NCBI GenBank assembly: GCA_016744775.1
Contig: JADGDS010000004.1
Coordinates: forward strand, 124,001-188,000
Reading direction: 5' to 3'
Length of the DNA: 64,000 nucleotides
Origin: Candidatus Marithrix sp.
Lineage (GTDB): Bacteria > Pseudomonadota > Gammaproteobacteria > Beggiatoales > Beggiatoaceae
Notes under the pieces: model-generated
Databases searched by the model: none
What the model was told of the DNA's origin: nothing
Seen by the model: the letters and a program-made list of their open reading frames with translations, nothing else
In this document: positions 27,898 to 36,712 of the stretch, piece after piece
Layout: every line of letters starts with the position of its first letter
Numbering within the stretch: position 1 is the first letter of the stretch
Made by a program: the position numbers and the translations under genes

Positions 27898-28788
27898 ATG
27901 AAAAATTCAACACTTTTTTATAACGAAGAACAAGTTTTAGAAAGAACAAATAAACGATTAGATGAATTTAAACGACAAAGTGCCGATCAATTAAATGAAC
28001 AAGAAAATCTGATCAGTGATTATGACAAGTTGTTAAAACAAACTAAATTATTAGTCACTTTAACAGAACGGCAACAGCATCAATTAGACGAAAAAAATCA
28101 AGAACACAAGTCATTTGTGAAAATAGTTACGGAAGATTTAAAAACTCCGTTAGTTGGTATTCAGGATCTTACTGAATTACTTTGCAATCGTTTTGATCAG
28201 TTACCACAAGAACGAATAATTGAATTAATTACGGTTATAAAAGATACAACACATCAAGTTTTTGATTTAATTAGTCAAATGATCTGTCTGAATAATATAG
28301 AATCTAATAATATTAATTTTAATTTAGCTGTAATTAATATATTACCTAGCTTAAAGTCATTAATTGATGAGTATCAAAATCAGGCAAAACTAAAAGAAAT
28401 AACTATAGAATTTGATAGTATTGATACAGAATATAATTGTTTAGCAGATGAACAAGCAATTGTTAAAGTGTTTAATCATTTAATTTCAAATGCGATCAAA
28501 TATTCTCTTTATGGAAAAAAACTTACTATTAAGCTAATTCAAGATGATTGGCATGTACGCTGTGAGATACAAGACGAGGGTCCGGGTATTAGTAAAGAGG
28601 ATCAAAAAAAATTATTTACTAAATTCAATAATTTAAATGCACAACCTACCGGTGGGGAACTTTCAGTGGGTTTAGGTTTATTTATTGTTAATAAATTAGT
28701 TAAAGCTATGAATAGTTCAATTTGGTGTGAAAGTGAATTAGGTGAAGGCTCTATATTTATAGTGGAATTTCCAAAAAATCTATCTTAA
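27898..28788 (+). CDS. Histidine-kinase-like protein lacking the phospho-acceptor histidine
   Basis: A 296-residue cytosolic protein with an N-terminal coiled coil and a HisKA/HATPase core, but no membrane helix or sensor domain. The ATP-binding motifs look sound: N box FNHLISNAIKYS, G1 QDEGPGISKED, G2 GLGLFIVNKL. In the dimerisation box, where active kinases read S-H-E/D-L-R-T-P-L, this protein reads VTEDLKTPLVGI, with E79 replacing the histidine. It therefore cannot autophosphorylate in the usual way and may be a pseudokinase regulator or anti-kinase. It is divergent from the glycosyltransferase gene by only 41 bp. Confidence 0.88.
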   Translation: MKNSTLFYNEEQVLERTNKRLDEFKRQSADQLNEQENLISDYDKLLKQTKLLVTLTERQQHQLDEKNQEHKSFVKIVTEDLKTPLVGIQDLTELLCNRFDQLPQERIIELITVIKDTTHQVFDLISQMICLNNIESNNINFNLAVINILPSLKSLIDEYQNQAKLKEITIEFDSIDTEYNCLADEQAIVKVFNHLISNAIKYSLYGKKLTIKLIQDDWHVRCEIQDEGPGISKEDQKKLFTKFNNLNAQPTGGELSVGLGLFIVNKLVKAMNSSIWCESELGEGSIFIVEFPKNLS

Positions 28789-28852
28789 AATAATTGCAAA
28801 CAAGCCGCAACTATGTTCTAATTTCGTTTTTATATGTAGAATCACATTAATC

Positions 28853-29416
28853 ATGACAAACGAAAAATTGCAACCAGTAATAAAACCAGATAATCATGAA
28901 CCAGTAGATTATACTGTGCCAACTTGGCAAAAATATATGCTAATAATAGCATTAGTATTAAGCGCGATTGGATTAAGCTTACAAGCAGTAGCATATTTTA
29001 ATGACCAAAATGCAACAGAACATACAAATACAATGAGTTTAGAATCACGCTCAACAGAAGCGGCAAGCTCAACTGAAAGTGATAAATTGAATTTATTAGG
29101 AGTTGATATGAGTGATTGGTCTGTGTTATTAACTAAAGTCGGTTTTAGTTTTTTTGTAGGCTTTTGTCTAGGCTATGTATTTAGAATATTTTTGAAAATC
29201 ATTTTTATTGTTTGTGGCGTGGTATTCTTATTGTTATTTGGTCTTGAATATGCCTCTGTTGTTGAAGTTAATTGGGTAAGCATAGAACAATATTATGATG
29301 GATTCTTTGTTTGGTTGCAGCCTCATGCAAGTACATTTCAGGAATTTGTGAAAAGTAATTTACCCTCCGCTGGCTTAGCAACGGCTGGTTTGTTGGTTGG
29401 ATTGAAGAAGAAATAA
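28853..29416 (+). CDS. FUN14-family membrane protein
   Basis: 187 residues. One N-terminal membrane helix (about 27-48), a Ser/Thr-rich linker, then the FUN14 domain with its glycine-rich helix FFVGFCLGYVFRIFLKI, a second helix, and the conserved ending LPSAGLATAGLLVGLKKK. Bacterial FUN14 proteins have no settled function; the eukaryotic homologue FUNDC1 is a mitophagy receptor. Confidence 0.88.
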   Translation: MTNEKLQPVIKPDNHEPVDYTVPTWQKYMLIIALVLSAIGLSLQAVAYFNDQNATEHTNTMSLESRSTEAASSTESDKLNLLGVDMSDWSVLLTKVGFSFFVGFCLGYVFRIFLKIIFIVCGVVFLLLFGLEYASVVEVNWVSIEQYYDGFFVWLQPHASTFQEFVKSNLPSAGLATAGLLVGLKKK

Positions 29417-29424
29417 TTTTTTTT

Positions 29425-29447
29425 ATATCTCCATTTTATGGAGATAT
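29425..29447. terminator. Bidirectional terminator
   Basis: The palindrome atatctccattttatggagat lies between the convergent FUN14 and aminopeptidase genes. A T-run precedes it on the plus strand, which is an A-run following the stem on the minus strand. It is a plausible hairpin terminator, though the T-tract is on the weak side for the plus-strand gene. Confidence 0.6.
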
Positions 29448-29451
29448 ATGT

Positions 29452-31137
29452 TTATATGATAATAGATGTTATATCTGCCAACCACTGACGTTCCTGTTCA
29501 TCTTTTAATGTCGGCGCGATTTTTTCATACACTCTGGCATGATAATTATTTATCCAAGCAATTTCTGTTTCATTCAATAGGCTGACTTCAATTAAATTTC
29601 TATCTATCGGTGCTAAGGTTAAAGTCTCAAATCCCATCATTGGCTGTTCTCCACCTTCAATTGTTTCTGCTTCAGTGACTAGAACTAAATTTTCTATTCT
29701 GATACCATAAGCTCCAGTTTTATAATAGCCCGGTTCATTGGATATTATCATGCCGGGTTTTAAAGCTACTTTATTTATTCTTTTAGAAATTGATTGTGGA
29801 CCCTCATGTACTGATAGAAAAATTCCCACACCATGACCAGTGCCATGTTGATAATCTAAACCAACTTGCCACAGCGCGTGTCGTGCTAAAATGTCTAATT
29901 GTGTGCCTGTTGTACCTTCAGGAAAGCGGCAAGTGGCAATACTAATATGCCCTTTTAGCACACGAGTAAAACGATCTTTATGTTCTGCTGTTGGTGTGCC
30001 AATTGCTATTGTGCGCGTAACATCTGTAGTACCATCTAAATATTGTCCACCAGAATCAACTAGATACAAATTGCCAGTTTCTAAAATTTTATTGGTTTCT
30101 GGTGTAACTTGATAATGAACAATTGCCCCATTTGCACCATATCCTGAAATAGTATCAAAACTTAAATCATGCAATAAACCGGTTTCAGCACGAAACTGTT
30201 CTAAACGTTCAGCCGCTTGTATTTCATCAACGCCCGGTTTTAGCCAATATAAAAACCGAGTTAAAGCACTACCATCTCGAAGATGAGCTGCACGAGTTCC
30301 AGCTATTTCAATAGAATTTTTACATGCTTTCGGCAAAGCACATGGATCATCGCCTTTGACGATTTTATTTAATCGCTTGATTATCCAAATAGGAGTTTGT
30401 TTAGGATCAATTAATACAGTTGATTGACTTAAGTTGTCAAGTATTGTCGCCAACTCTGTAAATTCATAAATTGTAACATTTTTTAGTTCATGACTGATTT
30501 TGCGTTTATCAATAAATAAATCTACATGTTTATTTGCATAAAGAATAGCAAAACATAGCGGCAAAGGCGCACGAGGTACATCTCCGCCGCGAATATTTAG
30601 CAACCATGCAATAGAATCAGATGCTGTCAACATAACAGCATCAATCCCATCATCCAATATAATTTGTTCGCGCTTGGTATCACTTGGATAAGGAACAACT
30701 GGTGCTAGCGGTGGCTCTGGTTGATCTAACCAAATTGTATCTATAGGATTAGTCTCACAAGGCACTAGTTCGACATCCTTAAATAAAGCCAAATCATTTA
30801 AAGTATGTAACCAAGGATCATAAGCCAATTTTACTGACTTATGTTCTTTAAGCCATTGATTAAGTTCTGAATAATCATAAGGCTTAAATGTATCAACCTG
30901 ATCGCGCACAGCTAAAGTATAACGCCCATCAACAAAAATTGCTGATTCATCAGGATGAACAATAGCTAAACCGGCAGAACCAGTAAAACCAGTAAGCCAA
31001 GCTAATCGCTGCGCCGAAGGAGGAATATATTCACCTTGAAATTCATCAGCATGAGGCACAATAAAGCCATCAAAACCATGATTATTAAGTTCAGCGAAAA
31101 GTAATTGCAGACGTTTTTTATAATTTATTTTATTCAT
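29452..31137 (-). CDS. Aminopeptidase P (M24B), long form
   Basis: Removes N-terminal residues preceding proline. At 561 residues it is the long cytosolic XPNPEP1-like form (two creatinase-like N-terminal domains plus the pita-bread catalytic domain), not the 440-residue E. coli PepP. Metal ligands are visible: two aspartates in YLVDSGGQYLDGTTDVTRT, histidine in QHGTGHGVGI, and glutamates in ISNEPGYY and GIRIENLV. It is probably monocistronic, with a family C repeat just upstream. Confidence 0.95.
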   Translation of the reverse strand: MNKINYKKRLQLLFAELNNHGFDGFIVPHADEFQGEYIPPSAQRLAWLTGFTGSAGLAIVHPDESAIFVDGRYTLAVRDQVDTFKPYDYSELNQWLKEHKSVKLAYDPWLHTLNDLALFKDVELVPCETNPIDTIWLDQPEPPLAPVVPYPSDTKREQIILDDGIDAVMLTASDSIAWLLNIRGGDVPRAPLPLCFAILYANKHVDLFIDKRKISHELKNVTIYEFTELATILDNLSQSTVLIDPKQTPIWIIKRLNKIVKGDDPCALPKACKNSIEIAGTRAAHLRDGSALTRFLYWLKPGVDEIQAAERLEQFRAETGLLHDLSFDTISGYGANGAIVHYQVTPETNKILETGNLYLVDSGGQYLDGTTDVTRTIAIGTPTAEHKDRFTRVLKGHISIATCRFPEGTTGTQLDILARHALWQVGLDYQHGTGHGVGIFLSVHEGPQSISKRINKVALKPGMIISNEPGYYKTGAYGIRIENLVLVTEAETIEGGEQPMMGFETLTLAPIDRNLIEVSLLNETEIAWINNYHARVYEKIAPTLKDEQERQWLADITSIII

Positions 31138-31157
31138 AATAACTACCTGAGAATGGA

Positions 31158-31252
31158 AAAAATCCCCCCTAACCCCCCTTTAATAAAGGGGGGGACAAAG
31201 GGAAAGGACAAAGCTTCCCCCCTTTGAAAAAGGGGGGGTTAGGGGGGATTTT
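31158..31252. repeat. Family C G/C-tract repeat
   Basis: About 95 bp, with arms aaaatcccccctaacccccc at the left and the complementary agggggggttaggggggatt at the right. It lies between sdhB (ending 31258) and the start of the aminopeptidase gene, five bases past the sdhB stop. It can form a long hairpin and may end sdhB transcription. Confidence 0.85.
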
Positions 31253-31257
31253 ACTTA

Positions 31258-32034
31258 TCAGCGTCTTTGCACTAACAATTGTTTTATTTCAGAAATAGCC
31301 TTAGCTGGATTTAAACCTTTAGGGCAGGTTTTAGTACAATTTAAAATGGTATGACAACGATATAAGCGAAATGGATCTTCTAAATTATCCAATCTTTCTC
31401 CAGTCATTTCATCTCTGCTATCCATGATCCAACGATGAGCCTGCAATAAAATAGCTGGACCCAAATAACGATCACTATTCCACCAATAACTGGGACAACT
31501 TGTTGAACAACAAGCACATAATATACATTCAGATAAACCATTCAACAATTCGCGATCTGGTTTTGATTGCAACATTTCGCGATCTGGAGGTGGCTGAGTT
31601 TGAGTTTCTAACCACGGTTTTATGGAAGCATATTGAGCATAAAAATAAGTTAAATCAGGTACTAAGTCTTTTACAACTTCCATATGAGGCAAAGGATAAA
31701 TCTTAACAACATCTTTAATATCTTTAATGTACTTAGTACATGCAAGAGTATTAGTACCATCAATATTCATCGCGCAAGAACCACAAATACCCTCTCGACA
31801 AGAACGGCGAAAAGTTAAACTGGGATCAATTTCATCCTTAATTTTAATAAGAGCATCAAGCACCATTTCACCACAATCATCTAAATCTAGTTCATAAGAA
31901 TCAAGACGTGGATTATCATCATTATCGGGATCCCAACGATAAATCATAAACTTCTTAACATTTTCCCCTTCGAGGGTATTAACAATTTTACCTTTTTTTA
32001 CAACTGATTTTGCTGGTAATTTGAATTGAGCCAT
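31258..32034 (-). CDS. sdhB: Succinate dehydrogenase iron-sulfur subunit
   Basis: Carries electrons from the flavoprotein subunit to quinone in complex II of the TCA cycle and respiratory chain. 258 residues. Cluster ligands are all present: 2Fe-2S in [12 protein letters not shown] plus a later cysteine in LACTKY, 4Fe-4S in [12 protein letters not shown], 3Fe-4S in [17 protein letters not shown]. No sdhA, sdhC or sdhD lies beside it in this window, which is unusual because the subunits normally form one operon. A promoter is expected in 32035-32130. Confidence 0.97.
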   Translation of the reverse strand: MAQFKLPAKSVVKKGKIVNTLEGENVKKFMIYRWDPDNDDNPRLDSYELDLDDCGEMVLDALIKIKDEIDPSLTFRRSCREGICGSCAMNIDGTNTLACTKYIKDIKDVVKIYPLPHMEVVKDLVPDLTYFYAQYASIKPWLETQTQPPPDREMLQSKPDRELLNGLSECILCACCSTSCPSYWWNSDRYLGPAILLQAHRWIMDSRDEMTGERLDNLEDPFRLYRCHTILNCTKTCPKGLNPAKAISEIKQLLVQRR

Positions 32035-32137
32035 GTTTAAGTTTGATTTCTATTATTGAATATAGGTGATTTTATCATAACTATTGCTTCAAATATGGGT
32101 TGTGTAAATTTATTTTTACTGCGTTGGATAAAAAAAA

Positions 32138-32162
32138 TGCCTCATCTGTCAGATGAGGCATT
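32138..32162 (-). terminator. Rho-independent terminator downstream of tRNA-Thr
   Basis: A perfect stem (atgcctcatctg / cagatgaggcat) followed on the minus strand by a run of eight T residues. It lies 38 bases after the tRNA and ends the ppa/tRNA transcript before sdhB. Confidence 0.88.
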
Positions 32163-32200
32163 ATGATTCGACTATAAAGGAGGAATGTTATGAAAATTTA

Positions 32201-32276
<76 letters not shown>

Positions 32277-32379
32277 AAGCAAGGGGAACGTTTGCAAACG
32301 CCGACCCCTTTTATCGAAAGAACCAATGGAGATCGGAGAGTATAATAATCGAATATAAAAAAAAATGCAAGAGTTTTTT

Positions 32380-35300
32380 TTAAAAATTCGGTTTTTCTTT
32401 TGCCTCATTAAAACGTATTACTGAATCAGTAATTTCTTTTTTGGCGGCATCAACACCATCCCAACCATCAAGTTTTACCCATTTATTTTCTTCTAAGTCT
32501 TTATAATGTTCAAAGAAATGAGAAATTTGTTTTAATAACATTGGTGGTAAATCATCAATACTATTTGTATTTTTATACAAAGTACACAGTTTCGTTATAG
32601 GTACTGCTAATATTTTAGCGTCTGTACCTGATTCATCAGTCATATTTAATACGCCAACTGGGCGACACTGAATAACTGAGCCACTAATAAGCGGAATTGG
32701 TGTTACAACTAACACATCTGCTGGATCACCATCTTCTGATAATGTATGTGGAATATAACCATAATTACATGGATAATACATAGCTGTAGTTAAACTAAGC
32801 CCTCTATGTCGCCATAAAGAACTCGTCTTCAGAACCGCACGTGAGACTTTCACCTCATACGGCTCCCCCCATATGGTCCTCATCGGTACCCCCTCAAATC
32901 TAAGGTTCTTGATTCGCCCTTGAATTTGCCTGTCACTTTCATTCTTTTCATGAATTCAGCGTGGTACTGGTCATGACAATGTTTGTGCATTAACACAAGG
33001 TTTGTGTATGTATCTTTTCCACCTTCATATACGAAGGTTTTGTGGTGACTTTCCATCAAGTCACCATTTTTAAACCTTGTATTACAATACCCGCACATGC
33101 CATTTTGCTTTACAAGCATCTTAGCTTTGCCCGGCGAAATATCACCATAACCTTTTGACATTCTTGTTGCCCAATATAACTCATCACCGTCATAATAAGA
33201 TTTTCCTGCTATTACCTTGACGTATCTTTTGATTTTAGTATCCGAATACTTATTTAATACTTGATCAATTTGATCGTCTTTTTTTGTGGCAAAGCACCAT
33301 TTTCTTTTCCCAATGGTGTGGAAATACTTACCTACTACCCATCTTTTGCCTTTAGCATGGTGCCTTCTTTTGGACCATGTCCAGAGTTTTTTCCACATCA
33401 AGTGATCTAACTTATTGAAAGTTTCTGTAGCTACGCAACCTCTATAGTAATTTGTCCACCCCTTAATAATAGGGTTTAACTTCCAAATTATGTCTTCTTG
33501 AGGTGCTGCTTTCATTTTTCTTAATACTTCTTTGATCTTAATTGAATGTGTTTCAATGGATTTTTTACTTGGTTTAATGAGTATCTTAAATCCTTGCTTG
33601 TTCGCAAACTTCTTAGCCCTGTAACCTTTGGTCTCATTATCGTAATGCCTGCAATTAAAACCTAAGAAGTCGAAACCTTCTGTGCTATGCACAATTTTAG
33701 TCTTTTCTTCTGATAATTCCAGACCTCGAACTTTTAACCATTCGGCTATAATTACTTTAGAATCTTCAATTACTTCTTTGTTCTCGTGCATTACCACAAA
33801 GTCATCGGCATATCTGACACTTCTGAATTTACCTCTATTCAACTCAGCAACTTTATATCCCCTTTCTCTTAGCTTATTGTATAAATAACCTTCCATTCCA
33901 TCTAAGGCTATGTTAGCTAAAAGTGGGCTGATAATACCGCCTTGTGGTGTACCAATATCTGAGACTTGGAATTTCATATTTTCCATTACACCAGCTTTCA
34001 ACCATTGACTAACAGTGTACTTCACTGTTCTTCCATCTATTAGACTTAGTAGATGTTTATGATCTATGTTATCAAAACAACCTTTGATGTCTGCATCCAG
34101 TACCCATTTCTGTTTACGAGATAGGCATTTAAAGATGTCTTCTATTGCATCGTGGCAACTATGCGCCGGTCTAAAACCGTAGCTATTAGGCTCAAAGATT
34201 GCTTCAAAGGAGGGTTCTATAGCGGTTTTTACTACACCTTGTGTCACCCTATCTTTGATAGTTGGAATTCCAAGTGGTCTTAGTTTACCGTTTTTCTTAG
34301 GTATCCATACTCTTCTTATTGGTTTTGCACGATAACTTTTGAATGATGATTGAGCTAGTTTCATTAATTCTTTAACTAACTTGACCCTTTGTAAGGGGCT
34401 TAATGACTTCACTCCATCAACCCCCGCAGTTTTTTTACCAGAATTATCTTGTGTGATTCTACGAACATTCAATATTACTGAACAACTACTTCTCAAAAGT
34501 AGCTTTCTTAAAGCTTTTGCTTGTTTAAGCTGACCAGCTTTGGTGGCTTTATAAATACGCTTTTGCAAATTAAAAACTGTTCGTTCAACCTTTTTCCAGA
34601 CAATATCCTGCCATTCCCACTTAGAAGTGAGCCATGCCGGGGCTTTCTGCCCTGTTTTGTCTAAATAATGTTGATCTATAGTTTCTACTGTTATCATATT
34701 TCTATGTCTATTCACCCTGTTTTACAAGGGAATTGTTATTCACGTAAATATTCTCCATATGACACTAAAGTAATCTTATGTCCTTATAATTTCCCTTTAG
34801 TTCCTACCCGAGTGCTGCGCTATCAGTTGACTGCTGACCTCTTTCCATACCACTTCTATGGTAAAGTGCACTACTACACCCGTTTTTCCTCGTTCCGATA
34901 AAATGTTTCCATGATCCAAGACCATTTCGTGATAGTTTAGGCTTTAGCTCTACGCCGAGGTTCTTTGAGTTGATTAGAAAAAGGCATGAAAAACTTTTCC
35001 TACTAACCTACGTGTCCTATAGATGACGACGCTTCAATCACTAATTCTTATTCATAGCCATGCCATCTTGCTTGCCTCACATCCTGTGTAGCTTTTTACC
35101 CTTGCTCACCCAGCCTCCAGTCACGGTGCCAAGCGGGTAATGCTTTTAGGCATATTTCAACCGATGCCTTCGGATTTTAACCGTACCATTATTATCAGTT
35201 ATATTGAACAACCTTGTCCAATACTCCAGTTACCTGACTACTACTTAGATTTCAGTTACTTGGAAACGAGTCACACTTCATGAATCTATCCACAAACATA

Positions 35301-35416
35301 GCCCCAGTAGCCTTATCAACCTCATATTTTACCGGGTCACTATGGGAAGGGATTTCAATAATAACATTAAGATTCTCAGGTACATTATCTCCTGATGAGA
35401 CTCTATCTAAATTCAA
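32380..35416 (-). CDS. ppa: Inorganic pyrophosphatase, split by a group II intron
   Basis: Hydrolyses pyrophosphate and is normally essential. Two exons: exon 1 at 35416-35277 (140 bases, encoding [14 protein letters not shown], then [12 protein letters not shown] and FVDRFM) and exon 2 at 32788-32380, beginning [20 protein letters not shown]. Joining them across 32789-35276 restores one 182-residue frame with MN-TAMYYP at the junction, close to E. coli PPase (176 residues). The active-site block [10 protein letters not shown] lies in exon 2. The start is probably TTG at 35416, preceded by TAGGA; no ATG lies in frame before it. The open frame from 32883 that seems to begin exon 2 actually starts in intron domain V. 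Production of the enzyme should depend on splicing. Confidence 0.93.
32832..32865 (-). ncRNA. Group II intron domain V
   Basis: A 34-nt hairpin, reading on the minus strand gagccgtatgaggtgaaagt then ctcacgtgcggttc, the near-invariant catalytic domain V of bacterial group II introns. Domain VI follows and the intron ends 43 nt later. Confidence 0.93.
32880..34715 (-). CDS. ltrA: Group II intron reverse transcriptase/maturase with HNH endonuclease
   Basis: The 611-residue intron-encoded protein. An N-terminal RVT-N segment leads into reverse-transcriptase motifs: [43 protein letters not shown] and the catalytic RYADDFVV (YADD at 302-305). The maturase X/GIIM region holds [13 protein letters not shown] and [19 protein letters not shown], and the C-terminal HNH nuclease has CGYC, ESHHKTF and HKHCHDQYH. 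All catalytic residues are present, so it probably supports splicing of ppa and mobility. Confidence 0.96.
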   Translation of the reverse strand: MNRHRNMITVETIDQHYLDKTGQKAPAWLTSKWEWQDIVWKKVERTVFNLQKRIYKATKAGQLKQAKALRKLLLRSSCSVILNVRRITQDNSGKKTAGVDGVKSLSPLQRVKLVKELMKLAQSSFKSYRAKPIRRVWIPKKNGKLRPLGIPTIKDRVTQGVVKTAIEPSFEAIFEPNSYGFRPAHSCHDAIEDIFKCLSRKQKWVLDADIKGCFDNIDHKHLLSLIDGRTVKYTVSQWLKAGVMENMKFQVSDIGTPQGGIISPLLANIALDGMEGYLYNKLRERGYKVAELNRGKFRSVRYADDFVVMHENKEVIEDSKVIIAEWLKVRGLELSEEKTKIVHSTEGFDFLGFNCRHYDNETKGYRAKKFANKQGFKILIKPSKKSIETHSIKIKEVLRKMKAAPQEDIIWKLNPIIKGWTNYYRGCVATETFNKLDHLMWKKLWTWSKRRHHAKGKRWVVGKYFHTIGKRKWCFATKKDDQIDQVLNKYSDTKIKRYVKVIAGKSYYDGDELYWATRMSKGYGDISPGKAKMLVKQNGMCGYCNTRFKNGDLMESHHKTFVYEGGKDTYTNLVLMHKHCHDQYHAEFMKRMKVTGKFKGESRTLDLRGYR

Positions 35417-35445
35417 AGTATGTTCCTATCTAATTCAAATATACT

Positions 35446-35475
35446 ATAATACTATGTTTATCATTTGGAGTGCAA
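35446..35475 (-). promoter_or_regulatory. Candidate sigma-70 promoter of ppa
   Basis: On the minus strand TTGCAC, an 18-bp spacer and TATTAT lie 29 bases before the ppa TTG start. The -35 box falls on the ribosome site of the divergent antiporter gene, so the two transcription units share about 60 bp. Confidence 0.5.
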
Positions 35476-35476
35476 A

Positions 35477-35722
35477 ATGAATTTAGAATCATTGTTTGAT
35501 GGTATTTTAGCATTATCCTTATTGTGGATTGCATGGCAAACTTTAACGATTCGGGATTTATTTAGAGCAGTTATATTATTTATAGTATATGGATTGTTAA
35601 TGGCATTGACATGGATACGTTTTTCAGCACCTGATGTGGCTATTGCTTATCTGGCAATTGGCATTGGTTTTACCGGGGTATTATTCCTAGATCTTTTACG
35701 TGATATAAGAGAGTCTTTATAA
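35477..35722 (+). CDS. Mrp/MbhD-like antiporter subunit (DUF4040)
   Basis: An 81-residue membrane protein with three helices and the motif FSAPDVAIAYLAIGIGFTGV, matching the MbhD/DUF4040 segment found at the end of MrpA or as a separate subunit in hydrogenase-linked antiporters. ATG at 35477 with GGAG 6 bases upstream; an upstream TTG at 35465 is rejected. First of four tightly packed genes. Confidence 0.82.
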   Translation: MNLESLFDGILALSLLWIAWQTLTIRDLFRAVILFIVYGLLMALTWIRFSAPDVAIAYLAIGIGFTGVLFLDLLRDIRESL

Positions 35723-35724
35723 TT

Positions 35725-36387
35725 ATGTCTGTTTATTCGGTAAAACTAATTTTAATTATATTGTTACTTTCTATATTGGAACTTGGCTTAGCTTCTGCTG
35801 TTTTGTTTATGCCTGATCCTACAATAAATTTAACAGAAGTAATGTATGAGCAATTGGCTAATACTAATATGACTAATCCGCTAAGCGCGATTATAGTTCA
35901 TTTTCGTAGCTATGATGTTTTATTATCAATTAGCACTTTATTTATAGCCATTATTGGTATATGGACTATTTTTTATAGTACACCTATTATAGAAAAGACT
36001 GAATATCATTATGATACTCCCTTAATGCAGCCTTTTCCACAATTGCTATTATTAATCATTTTTGTTGTGACTATAGGCTATATTTTGTGGAGAGTTACTG
36101 AGTTAGCAATTATTGCATTTCATATCGGGGCTGTTTTAGCTGGTATTGCTTTATTTTTACGTTTAAAGCAGACTACAAGAAAACCAAAAATCAAAAATTC
36201 TATGTTTGTACGTTTAGTTTTAAGTGGCGGCTTATTGGTATTTGCAAGTATTGCATTTAGTGTAGTCGCTATTGACTATCAATTATCTAATACCTTAATA
36301 TTGTTAATTGAATTATCAATCATAATATTAATAGCATTGAGTTTGTTAATATTTTTTATGGCTAGACCAAATATTCAGAATAATTAA
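35725..36387 (+). CDS. MrpB/MnhB-like antiporter subunit (MbhE-MrpB type)
   Basis: 220 residues with about six helices. The segment NPLSAIIVHFRSYDVLLSIS followed by TLFIAIIGIW matches the MbhE/MrpB pattern (AI..dfRayDtlgE..vlf.A), and the C-terminal half resembles MnhB. Starts 2 bases after the previous gene. Role: part of a cation/proton antiporter module in the inner membrane. Divergent sequence makes the exact subunit name uncertain. Confidence 0.7.
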   Translation: MSVYSVKLILIILLLSILELGLASAVLFMPDPTINLTEVMYEQLANTNMTNPLSAIIVHFRSYDVLLSISTLFIAIIGIWTIFYSTPIIEKTEYHYDTPLMQPFPQLLLLIIFVVTIGYILWRVTELAIIAFHIGAVLAGIALFLRLKQTTRKPKIKNSMFVRLVLSGGLLVFASIAFSVVAIDYQLSNTLILLIELSIIILIALSLLIFFMARPNIQNN

Positions 36388-36391
36388 TAAC

Positions 36392-36712
36392 ATGACAGAT
36401 TTTGTATTTTTACCTTTAGTTAGCATGGGTATATTCACCATTGGTGTATATGTTCTATTTCTTGATACTGATCTTTTGCGCAAAATTATGGCTTTAAATT
36501 TTATGGCTAGTAGCGTGTTTTTATTGTTAATTTCAATTGCTTCACGTTCTAATCCTGCGGTAGATTCTATACCACATGGGTTTATTCTGGTGGCAATTGT
36601 AATTATGGTGAGTTTGACAGCATTGGCTTTAATGTTGGCGCGACGTATTTATCAAATCACTGGGCAATTATATTTGTTGGAAGATAAGAATGATATGGGT
36701 GAGCCGTTATGA
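36392..36712 (+). CDS. MrpC/MnhC (NuoK-like) antiporter subunit
   Basis: 106 residues, three helices: GIFTIGVYVLFLDTDLLRKI, then NFMASSVFLLLISIA, then PHGFILVAIVIMVSLTALAL. This is the NuoK/MnhC fold. Overlaps the next gene by 4 bases. Confidence 0.85.
   Translation: MTDFVFLPLVSMGIFTIGVYVLFLDTDLLRKIMALNFMASSVFLLLISIASRSNPAVDSIPHGFILVAIVIMVSLTALALMLARRIYQITGQLYLLEDKNDMGEPL

Larger units (their letters stand above)
32789..35276 (-). mobile_element. Group II intron in ppa, sense orientation
   Basis: A 2488-bp retroelement. It begins GTGTGAC (the canonical 5' start, at 35276 on the minus strand) and ends TTTAAC after domains V and VI. It carries an intron-encoded protein gene (32880-34715). Exon 1 ends CATGAA (IBS1), and the exact complement TTCATG occurs about 286 nt into the intron (plus-strand 34985-34990), the expected place for EBS1. 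The 5' 560 bases should fold as domains I-III. All features needed for splicing and retrohoming appear intact, so it may be recent and active. Confidence 0.93.

Noticed and set aside
27857..27949. Longer glycosyltransferase start at 27949
   Set aside because: The extra 31 residues overlap the divergent kinase gene and precede the conserved MSRILHIGKYFPP opening.
32789..32883. Open frame seeming to start pyrophosphatase with [11 protein letters not shown]
   Set aside because: These bases are the end of the group II intron (domains V and VI). The true N-terminus is in exon 1 at 35277-35416.
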